Shown here piece after piece: positions 18,426 to 26,377 of a stretch of DNA of 41,279 bases (within the stretch, counting starts at the first letter, position 1; each line of letters starts with the position of its first letter). The DNA is from Beijerinckiaceae bacterium (GTDB lineage: Bacteria; Pseudomonadota; Alphaproteobacteria; Rhizobiales; Beijerinckiaceae), in assembly GCA_019753285.1 (NCBI GenBank), contig JAIELD010000041.1, forward strand, positions 1-41,279, in the 5' to 3' direction. The notes under the pieces are model-generated. The model saw only the letters and a list, made by a program, of their open reading frames with translations, was not told the origin of the DNA and did not search any database. The position numbers were made by a program, and so were the translations under genes.

Positions 18426-18953
18426 TCAGACGTAGGGCAGGAACGGCTCGCGACGCGACACGACGAGGCCAAGCAGGATGTCGTGCAGCATGCGCTTGTC
18501 GGCCTCGAAAAAGGTCGGCAGCAGCAGGAGCAGCAACAGGAAGAGATGCGGCTGCAGGATGACGAGTCCTGGCACGTAGAACAGCACGGCATGGGCCGCA
18601 GCCTGCAGGAAGCCGGGTGTGCCGCCATCCCGCCGTGTGACCTTGAGGTCGAACATCCGCATCCCGATCGTCGCGCGATTGGGGCCCGAGACGGTGACGC
18701 CATTATAAAGAAGGGCGAGCGCCGGCATCAGGGCGGGAAGCGCGAGAAACAACGCGATGAACGAAAAGCCGAAGGTCGGTATGGCGAAGATGAAGGCGAC
18801 GACGAACAGCGCCATGATCAGCGACAGGATCATCAGGAAATCGACGCAGAACGCGAAGATGCGCCGCGTGCGCACGCCATCGACATTGAAGGCGGGCCCG
18901 ACCGTCACAGGCGGCTGCATGCGATAAGCGGTGTTCGGCATGTTCGAGTTCAT
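18426..18953 (-). CDS. RDD family membrane protein
   Basis: This 175-residue integral membrane protein carries the RDD domain, named for conserved Arg-Asp-Asp residues. RTRRIFAFCVDFLMILSLIM has the Arg and Asp of the first helix, and RMLHDILLGLVV has the later Asp. About four helices are seen, including an unusually uniform leucine run in LFLLLLLLLPTFF. RDD proteins have been linked to ion or metabolite transport, but no substrate can be assigned. ATG at 18953 is preceded by GAGAC. An extension to 19025 would add 24 cysteine-rich residues with no membrane or signal features. Bpt lies downstream on the same strand with a 126-bp gap. Confidence 0.85.
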   Translation of the reverse strand: MNSNMPNTAYRMQPPVTVGPAFNVDGVRTRRIFAFCVDFLMILSLIMALFVVAFIFAIPTFGFSFIALFLALPALMPALALLYNGVTVSGPNRATIGMRMFDLKVTRRDGGTPGFLQAAAHAVLFYVPGLVILQPHLFLLLLLLLPTFFEADKRMLHDILLGLVVSRREPFLPYV

Positions 18954-19067
18954 CGGCGTCTCAATTCTTTGCGCATGCCACCTGCGGCAGCAGTCAAGAC
19001 ATGGTGACTGCCCTGATAGAGTCAAGCGATTGAACCGCGCATGAATGGGTCTTGCCGCAGCCTGCAG

Positions 19068-20486
19068 CTAGACCCGTCGCGGCGCGAGATCGCCGAAGCC
19101 GAACAACCCGCCGGGGCGCAGCACCAGCAGGGCGACGAGAGCGCAGAAAATGGCAATGTCCCGGCTCTCGATCGGCAGATTGGCGGACCAGAGCGCTTCA
19201 AGGATGCCGAGCGTCAAGCCACCGAGCATCGCGCCCGGCAGCGAGCCGATGCCGCCGGCAACCGCCGCGACCAGCGCCTTCATGCCGAGCAGCCTGCCGT
19301 CGGAATAGCCCATATTGCCGTATTGGACGCAGAAGATGAAACCAGCAAAGCCTGCCAGCCCGCAGGCAAGGGTGACGGTGAGGCCGAGGACCCGCATCTG
19401 CGAGACGCCGAACAGCGAGGCGGTCAGCGGATCGTCGGCGCAGGCCCGCCAGGCCCGCCCGAACCGGCTCCGCTTCATCAGCAGCAGAAGGAGCAGCGCG
19501 ACCGACATGCTCGAAACGAAGACGATCAGCGAGAAGGGCGTCACCGTGATCTGCAGCGTGTTGGCGACAGCCACGACCGATGGCGTGCTGAGGACGGGTG
19601 CCAGCCAGCGCGGCTGCTGGACGAGCGCCAGGAACTCGGGCAGCGCGATCAGCAGTCCCGCGGTCGCGATCAGGATGGGTTGCCCGGTATGGGCCCGCAT
19701 GCTGCGCTCGCCGACCGTGTGATCGATGAGGTCTCGCCGCATCAGCGGACCGAGGACGAGGGCAGCGAGCGCCTCGCCCCAGCAGGCTGCGAGCGTCAGC
19801 GCGATCACGGCGGCGAAGAGCAGCGCCAGGGCCGGCGGCACGCCGCTGCCGATCTCGAGCCGGCGTATCGCCTGAAGACCGAAAAGCGTCAGCGCGCCCG
19901 CCACCCCGCCGATCGCCGCAAATCCGCCGAAGGCGAGGTTGATGCGGCCGATCAGCCCGTAGACGAGCGCATAGCTCGCCGCGAGCAATGCATAGACGCC
20001 AGTCATCGGCAGCAGGGCTAGGCTGTGCTGCAGGAACGGCCCGAGAAATTCCGGCAGATGCGGCAGGCGCGCCAGCTCGGCCGTGCCGGGCCCCGGAGCC
20101 TCCGCCGCGGTCTCGGGATCGGTGAGATAATAGCGCGTTATGAAAATGAGCGCCGCTTCGCTGACATGGCCGCGATCGGTGATGACGGCGCGCAGCACCC
20201 GCTCGCTTGCCGAAAACCCGACCGGATCGAAATAGCAGAGCGTGTAATGCGCCCCGTGCCGGCGGCCCGGAGGCTTTGCGAGATAGTCGATGCGCAGGCC
20301 GACGAGCGCGTTGCCCTCCAGCGGGTCGAGCGCGCCGACGGCGGACACGTCGATCACCGTGCCGCCGGGATGAAGAACGGGCAGAATGGCGCGGCAGATG
20401 CGCGCCTGCTCGCTATCCGTTTCGGAGACGCAGGCGGTGAGGAAGGCGGCGACGACGATGACGAAGAGACGGGCGATGCGGTTCAT
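19068..20486 (-). CDS. LivH-type branched-chain amino acid ABC permease fused to an N-terminal lipoprotein-like domain
   Basis: This 472-residue protein joins two parts. Residues 1-19 form a lipoprotein-type signal (FVIVVAAFLTAC, Cys19 in the lipobox). A soluble segment of about 115 residues follows and matches nothing I recognise. From about residue 140 onward it is a LivH-like permease: LLPMTGVYALLAASYALVYG, GRINLAFGGFAAIG, the cytoplasmic coupling sequence GRAWRACADDPLTASLFGVS, and AAVAGGIGSLPGAMLGG. LivH proteins are usually about 300 residues. LivM, LivF, LivG and a binding protein are not in the window, so it stands as an orphan. ATG 20486 is chosen over a TTG five codons upstream. The substrate could be another small molecule such as urea. 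Confidence 0.82.
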   Translation of the reverse strand: MNRIARLFVIVVAAFLTACVSETDSEQARICRAILPVLHPGGTVIDVSAVGALDPLEGNALVGLRIDYLAKPPGRRHGAHYTLCYFDPVGFSASERVLRAVITDRGHVSEAALIFITRYYLTDPETAAEAPGPGTAELARLPHLPEFLGPFLQHSLALLPMTGVYALLAASYALVYGLIGRINLAFGGFAAIGGVAGALTLFGLQAIRRLEIGSGVPPALALLFAAVIALTLAACWGEALAALVLGPLMRRDLIDHTVGERSMRAHTGQPILIATAGLLIALPEFLALVQQPRWLAPVLSTPSVVAVANTLQITVTPFSLIVFVSSMSVALLLLLLMKRSRFGRAWRACADDPLTASLFGVSQMRVLGLTVTLACGLAGFAGFIFCVQYGNMGYSDGRLLGMKALVAAVAGGIGSLPGAMLGGLTLGILEALWSANLPIESRDIAIFCALVALLVLRPGGLFGFGDLAPRRV

Positions 20487-20589
20487 GGAGGCCCATGCCA
20501 ATCGCGGCGTCGTTCGATCAGCATGGACGTTTCTGCTCCGGCTCCGTACAAGCGGATTGACCGCAAACCATCAAACAATTGATGAACGG

Positions 20590-21633
20590 TTAGCTCGCCA
20601 TTTTCAACAACTCAGCGGCGCGCGGGGCGAAATAGGTGAGGACGCCGTCGGCTCCGGCGCGCTTGAAGCACATCAGGCTTTCCAGAATGGCCCGGTCCCG
20701 ATCGATGAATCCGCCGGCGCTTGCCGCCTCGATCATCGCGTATTCGCCGGAGACTTGATAGGCGTAGGTCGGCAGGCCGAAATCCTGCTTCAGGCGATAG
20801 ACGATGTCGAGATAGGGAAGGCCCGGCTTCACCATCAGCATGTCCGCGCCCTCGATCACGTCGAGTTCGGCCTCGCGCAGCGCCTCGTTGCCGTTGGCCG
20901 GGTCCATCTGGTAGGTGCGCTTGTCGCCGGTGAGCGCGGCGAAGCTGCCTACGGCGTCGCGGAACGGCCCGTAGAACACTGAGGCGTATTTCGCCGCATA
21001 GGACAGGATCTGCACCAGTTCGAGGCCCGACTGGTCGAGCGTCTCGCGGATCACGCCGATGCGGCCGTCCATCATGTCGGATGGGGCGATCACGTCGGCG
21101 CCGGCCTCCGCCTGCACCAGAGCCTGCTGCGCGAGCACCGCGACGGTCTCGTCGTTGAGGATCATCCCGTCGCGCATCAGCCCGTCATGGCCATGCGAGG
21201 TGTAGGGATCGAGCGCCACATCGGTGATGATACCGATCTCCGGAATTTCCTTCTTGATCGCCCGGCAGGTGCGGCAAATGAGGTTGTCGCCGTTGACCGC
21301 CTCGCTACCCTGATCGTCGCGCAGCGCCGGATCGGTGTAGGGAAACAGCGCGATCGCCGGAATGCCGAGCTTCGCGGCCCGTTCCGTCTCGCGCAGCGCC
21401 TGGTCGATCGAAAAGCGTTCGACGCCGCTCATCGCCGCGATCGGCACGCGCAGATTGTCGCCCTCTATGACGAAGACGGGCCAGATGAGATCGGCGGTGG
21501 TCAGCGTGTTCTCGCGCACCATGGCGCGCGCCCAGGGCGATTTGCGGTTGCGGCGCAGACGGGTCGGCAGATCGAGGCTGTTTTTGGTCAGCGCCAGCTT
21601 CGATTTCGTGACCGTGTCGATTGGATGATGCAC
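20590..21633 (-). CDS. hemB: Delta-aminolevulinic acid dehydratase (porphobilinogen synthase)
   Basis: HemB joins two 5-aminolevulinate molecules into porphobilinogen, the second common step of tetrapyrrole synthesis. The 347-residue protein has both active-site lysines: K215 in SYAAKYASVFYGPFR and K269, the Schiff-base residue, in DMLMVKPGLPYLD. Where zinc enzymes have three cysteines it has ITDVALDPYTSHGHDGL, so it belongs to the magnesium-type enzymes, as in Bradyrhizobium and Pseudomonas. The start is GTG at 21631-21633, with a strong AAGGAG eight bases upstream; no ATG suits. It is divergent from the hydrolase gene, with a 13-bp palindrome in the shared gap. Confidence 0.96.
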   Translation of the reverse strand: MHHPIDTVTKSKLALTKNSLDLPTRLRRNRKSPWARAMVRENTLTTADLIWPVFVIEGDNLRVPIAAMSGVERFSIDQALRETERAAKLGIPAIALFPYTDPALRDDQGSEAVNGDNLICRTCRAIKKEIPEIGIITDVALDPYTSHGHDGLMRDGMILNDETVAVLAQQALVQAEAGADVIAPSDMMDGRIGVIRETLDQSGLELVQILSYAAKYASVFYGPFRDAVGSFAALTGDKRTYQMDPANGNEALREAELDVIEGADMLMVKPGLPYLDIVYRLKQDFGLPTYAYQVSGEYAMIEAASAGGFIDRDRAILESLMCFKRAGADGVLTYFAPRAAELLKMAS

Positions 21634-21680
21634 CGGCTTTGCTCCTTGGCCCTGTGTCGTTTCCTTGACAGATATCAGAC

Positions 21681-21693
21681 TGGAACCGTTCCA
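21681..21693. promoter_or_regulatory. 13-bp perfect palindrome between hemB and the CoA hydrolase gene
   Basis: TGGAACCGTTCCA is symmetrical about its central base: TGGAAC and GTTCCA are exact reverse complements. It sits 48 bp upstream of the hemB GTG and 116 bp upstream of the hydrolase start, with TTGACA at 21665-21670 beside it. The size and position fit a dimeric repressor operator, but no cognate regulator is encoded nearby. Confidence 0.4.
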
Positions 21694-21808
21694 AAAAGAC
21701 CATGCGACCAAAAACGCGCGCTCCGGCTGCTCACCTTTACCCTTCGGCCATATTGACCCTTTCGCCCCGCTCGCGTTAGGCGCACTATTCGAAGCAAGGG
21801 GGATGGGC

Positions 21809-22894
21809 ATGGACGCAGCGCAGCAGCACGATCCGGCGGTTGAGGCCGAGGTGACGTTCGAGGTGCGCGGCGAAGCCGGGTTGATCACCCTCAACAGGCC
21901 GAAAGCCCTCAATGCGCTGACGATCGGCATGGTGCGGGCTCTCATGCCGAAGCTCGTCGAATGGGCGGCCGATCCCGCCGTCACGCGGGTCATCGTGACC
22001 GGGGCTGGCGGCAAGGCGTTCTGCGCGGGTGGCGACATCCGCGTGCTCTACGACATGGGCAAGGCCGGCCGCTTCGAGGAAGCGATGGTGTTCTGGCGCG
22101 AGGAATATCAGCTCAATCGGCTGATCAAGCGCTATCCCAAACCCTATATCTCCATGATCGACGGCATCGTCATGGGTGGCGGCGTCGGGCTCTCGGCCCA
22201 TGGCGCGTATCGTGTCGCGGGAGACCGTTATCTGTTCGCGATGCCGGAGGTCGGCATCGGCTTCTTCCCCGATGTCGGCGCGACCTATTTCCTGCCGCGC
22301 CTGCCCGGTTTTGCCGGCGACTATCTGGCGCTGACCGGCGCACGCATCAAGGCGGGCGACGCCTTGCTGCTCGGACTTGCGACGCAGGCCGTGCCGAGCG
22401 AACGCTTCGACGAGGTGATCGAGAAGCTTTGCGCCGGTGAAGACATCGACCGGACCTTGAGAAAATACATGGCCCCGGCCGCTGAAGCGCCGCTCGATCA
22501 TGAGCGGGCATTGATCCATGCGGCCTTTTCCGAGCCTAGCCTTGCGCTGATCCTCGCAAAGCTCGACGCCTTCACCGCCGCCGGGTCGCGTTTTGCCGCC
22601 GAGACCGCCGCCGCGATGCGCTCCAAATCGCCGACATCCATGGCGATTGCGCTGGAGCAGATGAAGAGGGGCCGGTCGCTGTCGTTCGAGGAGGCGATGG
22701 CGCTCGAATACCGCATCGTGGCGCGCATCGGCGCGGGGCACGATTTTTACGAGGGCGTGCGCGCCGTCATCGTGGACAAGGACCAGAAGCCGCTCTGGCA
22801 GCCCGCCGCAATAGACGATGTGAGGGACGAAGACATCGCGCTCTACTTCGCGCCGCGGCCCGAAGACGAACTCACCTTCGCGGAGCGCGTCTGA
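21809..22894 (+). CDS. 3-hydroxyisobutyryl-CoA hydrolase (enoyl-CoA hydratase/isomerase superfamily)
   Basis: This 361-residue enzyme resembles HIBCH, which releases 3-hydroxyisobutyrate from its CoA ester in valine breakdown. Crotonase-fold motifs are LITLNRPKALNALT, GAGGKAFCAGGDIRVLYD (oxyanion hole) and SMIDGIVMGGGVGLSAHG. The HIBCH-specific catalytic region is MPEVGIGFFPDVGATYFLPRL, with the catalytic Glu and Asp. The C-terminal extension FAPRPEDELTFAERV also fits HIBCH rather than simple hydratases. ATG 21809 is preferred because AAGGGGG lies six bases upstream; ATG 21803 is two codons earlier and too close to that site. It is divergent from hemB. Confidence 0.88.
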   Translation: MDAAQQHDPAVEAEVTFEVRGEAGLITLNRPKALNALTIGMVRALMPKLVEWAADPAVTRVIVTGAGGKAFCAGGDIRVLYDMGKAGRFEEAMVFWREEYQLNRLIKRYPKPYISMIDGIVMGGGVGLSAHGAYRVAGDRYLFAMPEVGIGFFPDVGATYFLPRLPGFAGDYLALTGARIKAGDALLLGLATQAVPSERFDEVIEKLCAGEDIDRTLRKYMAPAAEAPLDHERALIHAAFSEPSLALILAKLDAFTAAGSRFAAETAAAMRSKSPTSMAIALEQMKRGRSLSFEEAMALEYRIVARIGAGHDFYEGVRAVIVDKDQKPLWQPAAIDDVRDEDIALYFAPRPEDELTFAERV

Positions 22895-22939
22895 GCCGAT
22901 GCAGACCGCGCACTTCTTCCCGTCGACGCGTGCCGGCTC

Positions 22940-23419
22940 ATGACGCGCATCAGCCAGCCGCTCACGAGCGATGACGAGGTGGATGACGAAGCCGCCATCA
23001 GCCGCAACACCATCCAGTCGATGCGATGGACCACGATCCTCGTCTGGTTCCTGCGGCTCAGCGCCATCCTGTGCATGGCGCGCGGCCTCACATACTGGGC
23101 AGAGCTTTTAGGCATGTTCGACGTCGATCTCGTCGATCGCCCGCCGTTGCAGCAGGGAGCGATCGTCTTCTTCGCGGCGATCTACTGCTTCGCCGCTGTC
23201 GGGCTCTGGCTCGCGGCGGCCTGGGGCGCCGTCGTCTGGTTCATCGCCCTACTCGGCGAGACCGCCTATCTCTTCCTCGAGCCGGGCATGAAGTTCGACC
23301 TTGCCGAGAGCGTCGCCGGCCTCGGTCCACTGCGCTCGCCGGGACACGTGCTCGTAGGCCTGCTGATGGTGGCGATCTATCTGACGCTGTTCTGGCTCTC
23401 GTCGCATGAAGAAAAGTAA
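22940..23419 (+). CDS. DUF6163-like small membrane protein
   Basis: This 159-residue protein has a charged N-terminal tail and four predicted transmembrane helices (about 30-50, 70-90, 92-110 and 132-152). The segment SMRWTTILVWFLRLSAILCMARGLTYW, cut here for description at its key WFLRLSA and GLTYWAELLG elements, matches my recollection of the DUF6163 family located next to ldtR in Rhizobiales. No enzymatic motif is visible. It lies 45 bp after the hydrolase gene and upstream of the ldtR promoter region. Its repeated association with a cell-wall regulator would suggest an envelope role, but that is inference. Confidence 0.65.
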   Translation: MTRISQPLTSDDEVDDEAAISRNTIQSMRWTTILVWFLRLSAILCMARGLTYWAELLGMFDVDLVDRPPLQQGAIVFFAAIYCFAAVGLWLAAAWGAVVWFIALLGETAYLFLEPGMKFDLAESVAGLGPLRSPGHVLVGLLMVAIYLTLFWLSSHEEK

Positions 23420-23637
23420 ATCGGAAATAAAGACAGTAACGAGCAATTTTATCAAATTAACATCTTGTATGGACAATAGTAATATTCAGTTCATCAAGTC
23501 ATAAATGATTCATCTTGAGTCATAAATGAAGCGTTTAGGCTATAATTTAAGTCGGTTTTTATTCGTCATCCCTATGGTTGGTTTTACAAAGAGACGGCAC
23601 AAGCCGATCTCAAAAAAATCACACAGGGTTCTGGCAC
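23420..23637 (+). promoter_or_regulatory. AT-rich promoter region of ldtR
   Basis: This 218-bp gap is strikingly AT-rich compared with the GC-rich surroundings. It contains a consensus TATAAT at 23541-23546, likely the -10 box, with the second copy of the AGTCATAAATGA motif about 12 bp upstream, over the -35 area. Another AT-rich stretch (TTATCAAATTAAC) lies around 23448-23462. The 5' leader from the probable start site to the ldtR ATG would be about 85 nt. Confidence 0.6.
23491..23529. promoter_or_regulatory. Two direct copies of AGTCATAAATGA: probable LdtR operator
   Basis: AGTCATAAATGA occurs at 23497-23508 and again at 23518-23529, exactly 21 bp apart, or two helical turns, so both face the same side of the DNA. 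Each is preceded by TCATC. The pair ends 11 bp before the TATAAT box. A third, shorter match, AGTCATAAA, lies upstream of the ldtP gene. Autoregulation by LdtR is the natural inference. Confidence 0.6.
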
Positions 23638-24150
23638 ATGAAAACAGCATTGACCGCGCCCTCCGGCGCTGAAACCGAAACGCAGGTCACGCCGATCCGT
23701 GCGCATTATCTGGAGTCGCTCACACTGGTCGAGCGCCTTCATCGCCGACTGCTGGATGTGATCAAGGACGAGTTCGACCGCCGCGGCCGCGCCGACATCA
23801 ACAGCGTTCAGGCGCTCCTGCTTTACAACATCGGCGACAAGGAAGTGACCGCCGGCGAACTGCGCACCAGGGGCTATTATCTCGGCTCGAACGTCTCCTA
23901 CAATGTGAAGAAGCTGGTCGAGATGGGCTATCTGTCGCATCAGCGCTCGCGCATCGATCGCCGCTCGGTCCGTATCGCGCTCACCGAGACGGGCCAGGAC
24001 GTGCACGCCATTGTCTCTTCGCTTTATGAAAAGCATGTTCGCACGGTCGAGCAGATCGGCGGCATCAAGGCCGACGAGTTCTCCCGTCTCAACGAGGCGC
24101 TGACCCGTCTCGAGCGCTTCTGGACCGACCAGATCCGCTTCAAGCTCTGA
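23638..24150 (+). CDS. ldtR: MarR-family transcriptional regulator LdtR
   Basis: This 170-residue DNA-binding protein is a winged-helix MarR regulator. In 'Candidatus Liberibacter asiaticus' and Sinorhizobium, LdtR controls an L,D-transpeptidase gene (ldtP) and osmotic stress tolerance. The helix-turn-helix lies in EVTAGELRTRGYYLGSNVSY, followed by NVKKLVEMGYLSHQRSRIDR and the wing RRSVRIALTETG. N- and C-terminal helices (LTLVERLHRRLLDVI; LNEALTRLERFW) would form the dimer interface. ATG 23638 is taken; in-frame upstream codons would add 20 residues unlike the family. The gene ends in a clear terminator and is followed by ldtP on the same strand. Two AGTCATAAATGA motifs lie in its promoter. 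Confidence 0.9.
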   Translation: MKTALTAPSGAETETQVTPIRAHYLESLTLVERLHRRLLDVIKDEFDRRGRADINSVQALLLYNIGDKEVTAGELRTRGYYLGSNVSYNVKKLVEMGYLSHQRSRIDRRSVRIALTETGQDVHAIVSSLYEKHVRTVEQIGGIKADEFSRLNEALTRLERFWTDQIRFKL

Positions 24151-24235
24151 TCCACGATCGGGATCGCTTTAAGGTTTGGCGGATGCGTCCTGTGCCGCCG
24201 CCAGCGATCTCAACTCTGCAACACAATTATCGAAG

Positions 24236-24260
24236 CGCCGCCGTCCGGGCGGCGTTTTTT
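24236..24260 (+). terminator. Intrinsic terminator of ldtR
   Basis: A seven-pair GC stem CGCCGCC/GGCGGCG (24236-24242 and 24248-24254) with a five-base loop is followed directly by six T residues. It lies 85 bp after the ldtR stop and separates its transcript from ldtP. Confidence 0.88.
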
Positions 24261-24464
24261 ATTGTCGCTGATGAAGCGTCGGGCGGTCGTCCGGCCTTCG
24301 GTATGGCATCAATACCACAGCAAAAACGGTCATTTGCGATATTCGTTCGATCGTCCGCTTTCGCCTTAGTTTTGCCCCTTGTTCTGCCCTAACGCTCACT
24401 TTCGCGTGTCGATCGGCATTTGCGTTTCATTCTGACTTTCGGAAACCTCTTGTTGAGGTTAGTA

Positions 24465-24473
24465 AGTCATAAA
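24465..24473. promoter_or_regulatory. AGTCATAAA motif upstream of ldtP: candidate LdtR site
   Basis: The nine bases AGTCATAAA match the core of the two sites in front of ldtR. The site is 67 bp upstream of the ldtP ATG and directly follows a hairpin-capable inverted repeat at 24444-24460. Shared occurrence at regulator and target supports regulation by LdtR, which is inferred. Confidence 0.5.
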
Positions 24474-24539
24474 GATCGCTTAGCTTGAGCAACGCAGCGC
24501 AGCGGATCTGCGGCTCTTTCAACTGGTGGAAATCAAAGA

Positions 24540-25823
24540 ATGTCGTCTTCGTCTCATACGCTTTCGCGCCGGTTCGTGCTTTCGGCGGGCTCGGCAGTTT
24601 TCGCGTCGGCAGCGTTCCAGAATTCGCTCTTCGCGGCCCCGATCGACGGGTCGTTCGGTAGCCAAGCGGAGTGGGGCCTGACCTACAACTCCGGCACGCG
24701 CGACGAGCGCAGTGTTCGCTCGGAATCGCCCATCCTCTCCTCTGCGACTGTGCAGGCGACCGAGGTGATGATCCAGCGCTATCAGGATCTCGCGGCTCGC
24801 GGCGGCTGGCGCCAGTTGCAGCCGGGCCGCACGCTGAAGGTCGGCTCGCAGGGCCCCGCAGTCGTCGCGCTGCGCGAGCGGCTCATCGTCACGGGCGACC
24901 TCGACCAGGAGCTTGCCGCATCGCCGTCCTTCGACTCCTTCGTCGAAGCCGCCGTCAAGCGCTTCCAGGAGCGTCACGGCCTCGGACCGACCGGCGTCGT
25001 CGGCAACCAGACCTACGCCGCCTTCAACGAGCCGATCGAGGTCCGCCTGAAGCAGCTCGAGATCAACCTCGTGCGCCTTCGCACCTACGCCGGCAATCTC
25101 GGCGGTCGTTTCGTCACGGCGAACATTCCCGCCGCCTATGTCGAGACTGTCGAGAACGGCCAGGTGCAGACGCGCCACGCTGCCGGCGTCGGCAAGATCG
25201 ACCGCCAGTCGCCGATCATGATGGCGAAGATCCTCGACGTTAACTTCAACCCGTACTGGACGGTGCCGGCCTCGATCATCAAGAAGGATCTGATCCCGAA
25301 GATGCAGAAGGATCCGACCTATCTCGACGAGAACAAGATCCGCATCATCACGCCGGACGGGCATCAGCTCCAGGCGAGCCAGGTCAACTGGAATTCGGAT
25401 GAGGCGACGCGCTACAAGTTCCGTCAGGATCCGGGCGGTGAATACAATTCGCTCGGCTTCGTGCGCATCAACATCGCCAATCCGCATGGCGTCTACATGC
25501 ACGACACGCCGGCCAAGGGCATTTTCGGTGACGATTTCCGCTTCGTGTCCTCCGGCTGCATCCGCGTTCAGAACGTGCGCGACTACATCGCCTGGATCCT
25601 GAAGGACAATCCGCAGTGGAACCGCCAGGCGATCGACGAGGCGATCCGTTCGGGCCAGCGCATCGACGCGAAGCCCGCCGCGCCGATCCCGGTCTACTGG
25701 GTCTATATCACCGCATGGGCGACGCCGGAGGGCGTGGTTCAGTTCCGTGACGACATCTATGGCAAGGACGGCATCGGCCCCGGCGCCGTCACCAAGGCGC
25801 TGCAGGCCGCAGAGGACGAATAG
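24540..25823 (+). CDS. ldtP: L,D-transpeptidase (YkuD domain) with peptidoglycan-binding domain
   Basis: This 427-residue exported enzyme would form 3-3 cross-links in peptidoglycan or attach proteins to it, in the periplasm. The N-terminus SSHTLSRRFVLSAGSAVFA looks like a Tat-type (S-R-R-F) signal. A peptidoglycan-binding module follows (LKVGSQGPAVVALRERLIV to FQERHGLGPTGVVGNQTY). The YkuD catalytic domain contains GVYMHDTP with His321 and FVSSGCIRVQN with the nucleophile Cys340 in the S-G-C-I-R signature. Length and order match the group known as LdtP in Rhizobiales. The gene lies directly after ldtR, has an AGTCATAAA motif upstream and ends in a strong terminator. The exact product, cross-link type or anchor, is not decided by sequence. 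Confidence 0.9.
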   Translation: MSSSSHTLSRRFVLSAGSAVFASAAFQNSLFAAPIDGSFGSQAEWGLTYNSGTRDERSVRSESPILSSATVQATEVMIQRYQDLAARGGWRQLQPGRTLKVGSQGPAVVALRERLIVTGDLDQELAASPSFDSFVEAAVKRFQERHGLGPTGVVGNQTYAAFNEPIEVRLKQLEINLVRLRTYAGNLGGRFVTANIPAAYVETVENGQVQTRHAAGVGKIDRQSPIMMAKILDVNFNPYWTVPASIIKKDLIPKMQKDPTYLDENKIRIITPDGHQLQASQVNWNSDEATRYKFRQDPGGEYNSLGFVRINIANPHGVYMHDTPAKGIFGDDFRFVSSGCIRVQNVRDYIAWILKDNPQWNRQAIDEAIRSGQRIDAKPAAPIPVYWVYITAWATPEGVVQFRDDIYGKDGIGPGAVTKALQAAEDE

Positions 25824-25870
25824 GCCGAACGCGCGTTTGACAAGGACGCCGGATTGAGCAGAGTTTGGAA

Positions 25871-25899
25871 GCGCGAAGGGCATCTCCTTCGCGCTTTTT
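25871..25899 (+). terminator. Intrinsic terminator of ldtP
   Basis: A perfect nine-pair stem GCGCGAAGG/CCTTCGCGC (25871-25879 with 25886-25894) and a six-base loop are followed by TTTTT. It lies 47 bp after the ldtP stop and immediately before the cupin gene. Confidence 0.92.
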
Positions 25900-25915
25900 C
25901 TTGAGGTGACGTCCG

Positions 25916-26245
25916 ATGGCCTTTGAGTGCACCATTCCCGCGCAGCCGACCCCGCAGCAGGATGACGCCAATCTGCGCATCACCCGCTGGGATTTCGAGC
26001 CGGGCGCGGTCACGGGCTGGCACGAGCATGGCTGGCCCTACCTCATCACCATGCTCGTCGCAGGCACGCTTCGCGTCCATAATGGCGCGGAGGTGACGGA
26101 GGTGCCGCTCGCCGCCGGCCAGACCTATGTGCGGCCGGCCGGCATCAGGCATGACGTGATGAACGGCTCCCCGCATAAAATCGCCTTCGTCGAGACCGAG
26201 TTCAAGCGCCCCGAAGCAATGGCGGTGCTGGGCGTCGGCGAGTGA
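25916..26245 (+). CDS. Small cupin domain protein
   Basis: This 109-residue single-barrel cupin is probably cytoplasmic. The first motif is GAVTGWHEHGWPYLITMLVAG, with H-x-H followed by an aromatic and a hydrophobic run; the usual glutamate is not in its standard place. The second is AGQTYVRPAGIRHDVMN, with the late histidine. It resembles small hypothetical cupins that bind a metal and act as isomerases, sensors or lyases; no reaction can be assigned. The ribosome-binding site GAGGTG lies eight bases before ATG 25916. It follows the ldtP terminator and precedes glyA by 132 bp, so it may be independently transcribed. Confidence 0.75.
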   Translation: MAFECTIPAQPTPQQDDANLRITRWDFEPGAVTGWHEHGWPYLITMLVAGTLRVHNGAEVTEVPLAAGQTYVRPAGIRHDVMNGSPHKIAFVETEFKRPEAMAVLGVGE

Positions 26246-26377
26246 GACCGGACCATCGTCAGCACGCCGAGCACTGAGACATCGCGTAAGCTTTGCGACG
26301 CTTCCATTCTCCGCAGCAGCCGTGCTAAGCCCTCGCGCGATCGTTGGCGCAAGCGCCGGGAATGACAGGAGAGACCG

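Larger units (their letters stand above)
24151..24539. other. 389-bp gap between ldtR and ldtP
   Basis: The gap holds the ldtR terminator (24236-24260), an inverted repeat AACCTC-TTGTT-GAGGTT at 24444-24460, and the AGTCATAAA motif at 24465-24473, five bases further on. The stretch 24300-24440 is moderately AT-rich with no open frame I would defend and no recognisable RNA. The ldtP promoter should lie here, but I cannot place a convincing -10/-35 pair. Confidence 0.6.

Noticed and set aside
26246..26377. Glycine or SAM riboswitch before glyA
   Set aside because: No conserved riboswitch core could be recognised in the 132-bp gap.
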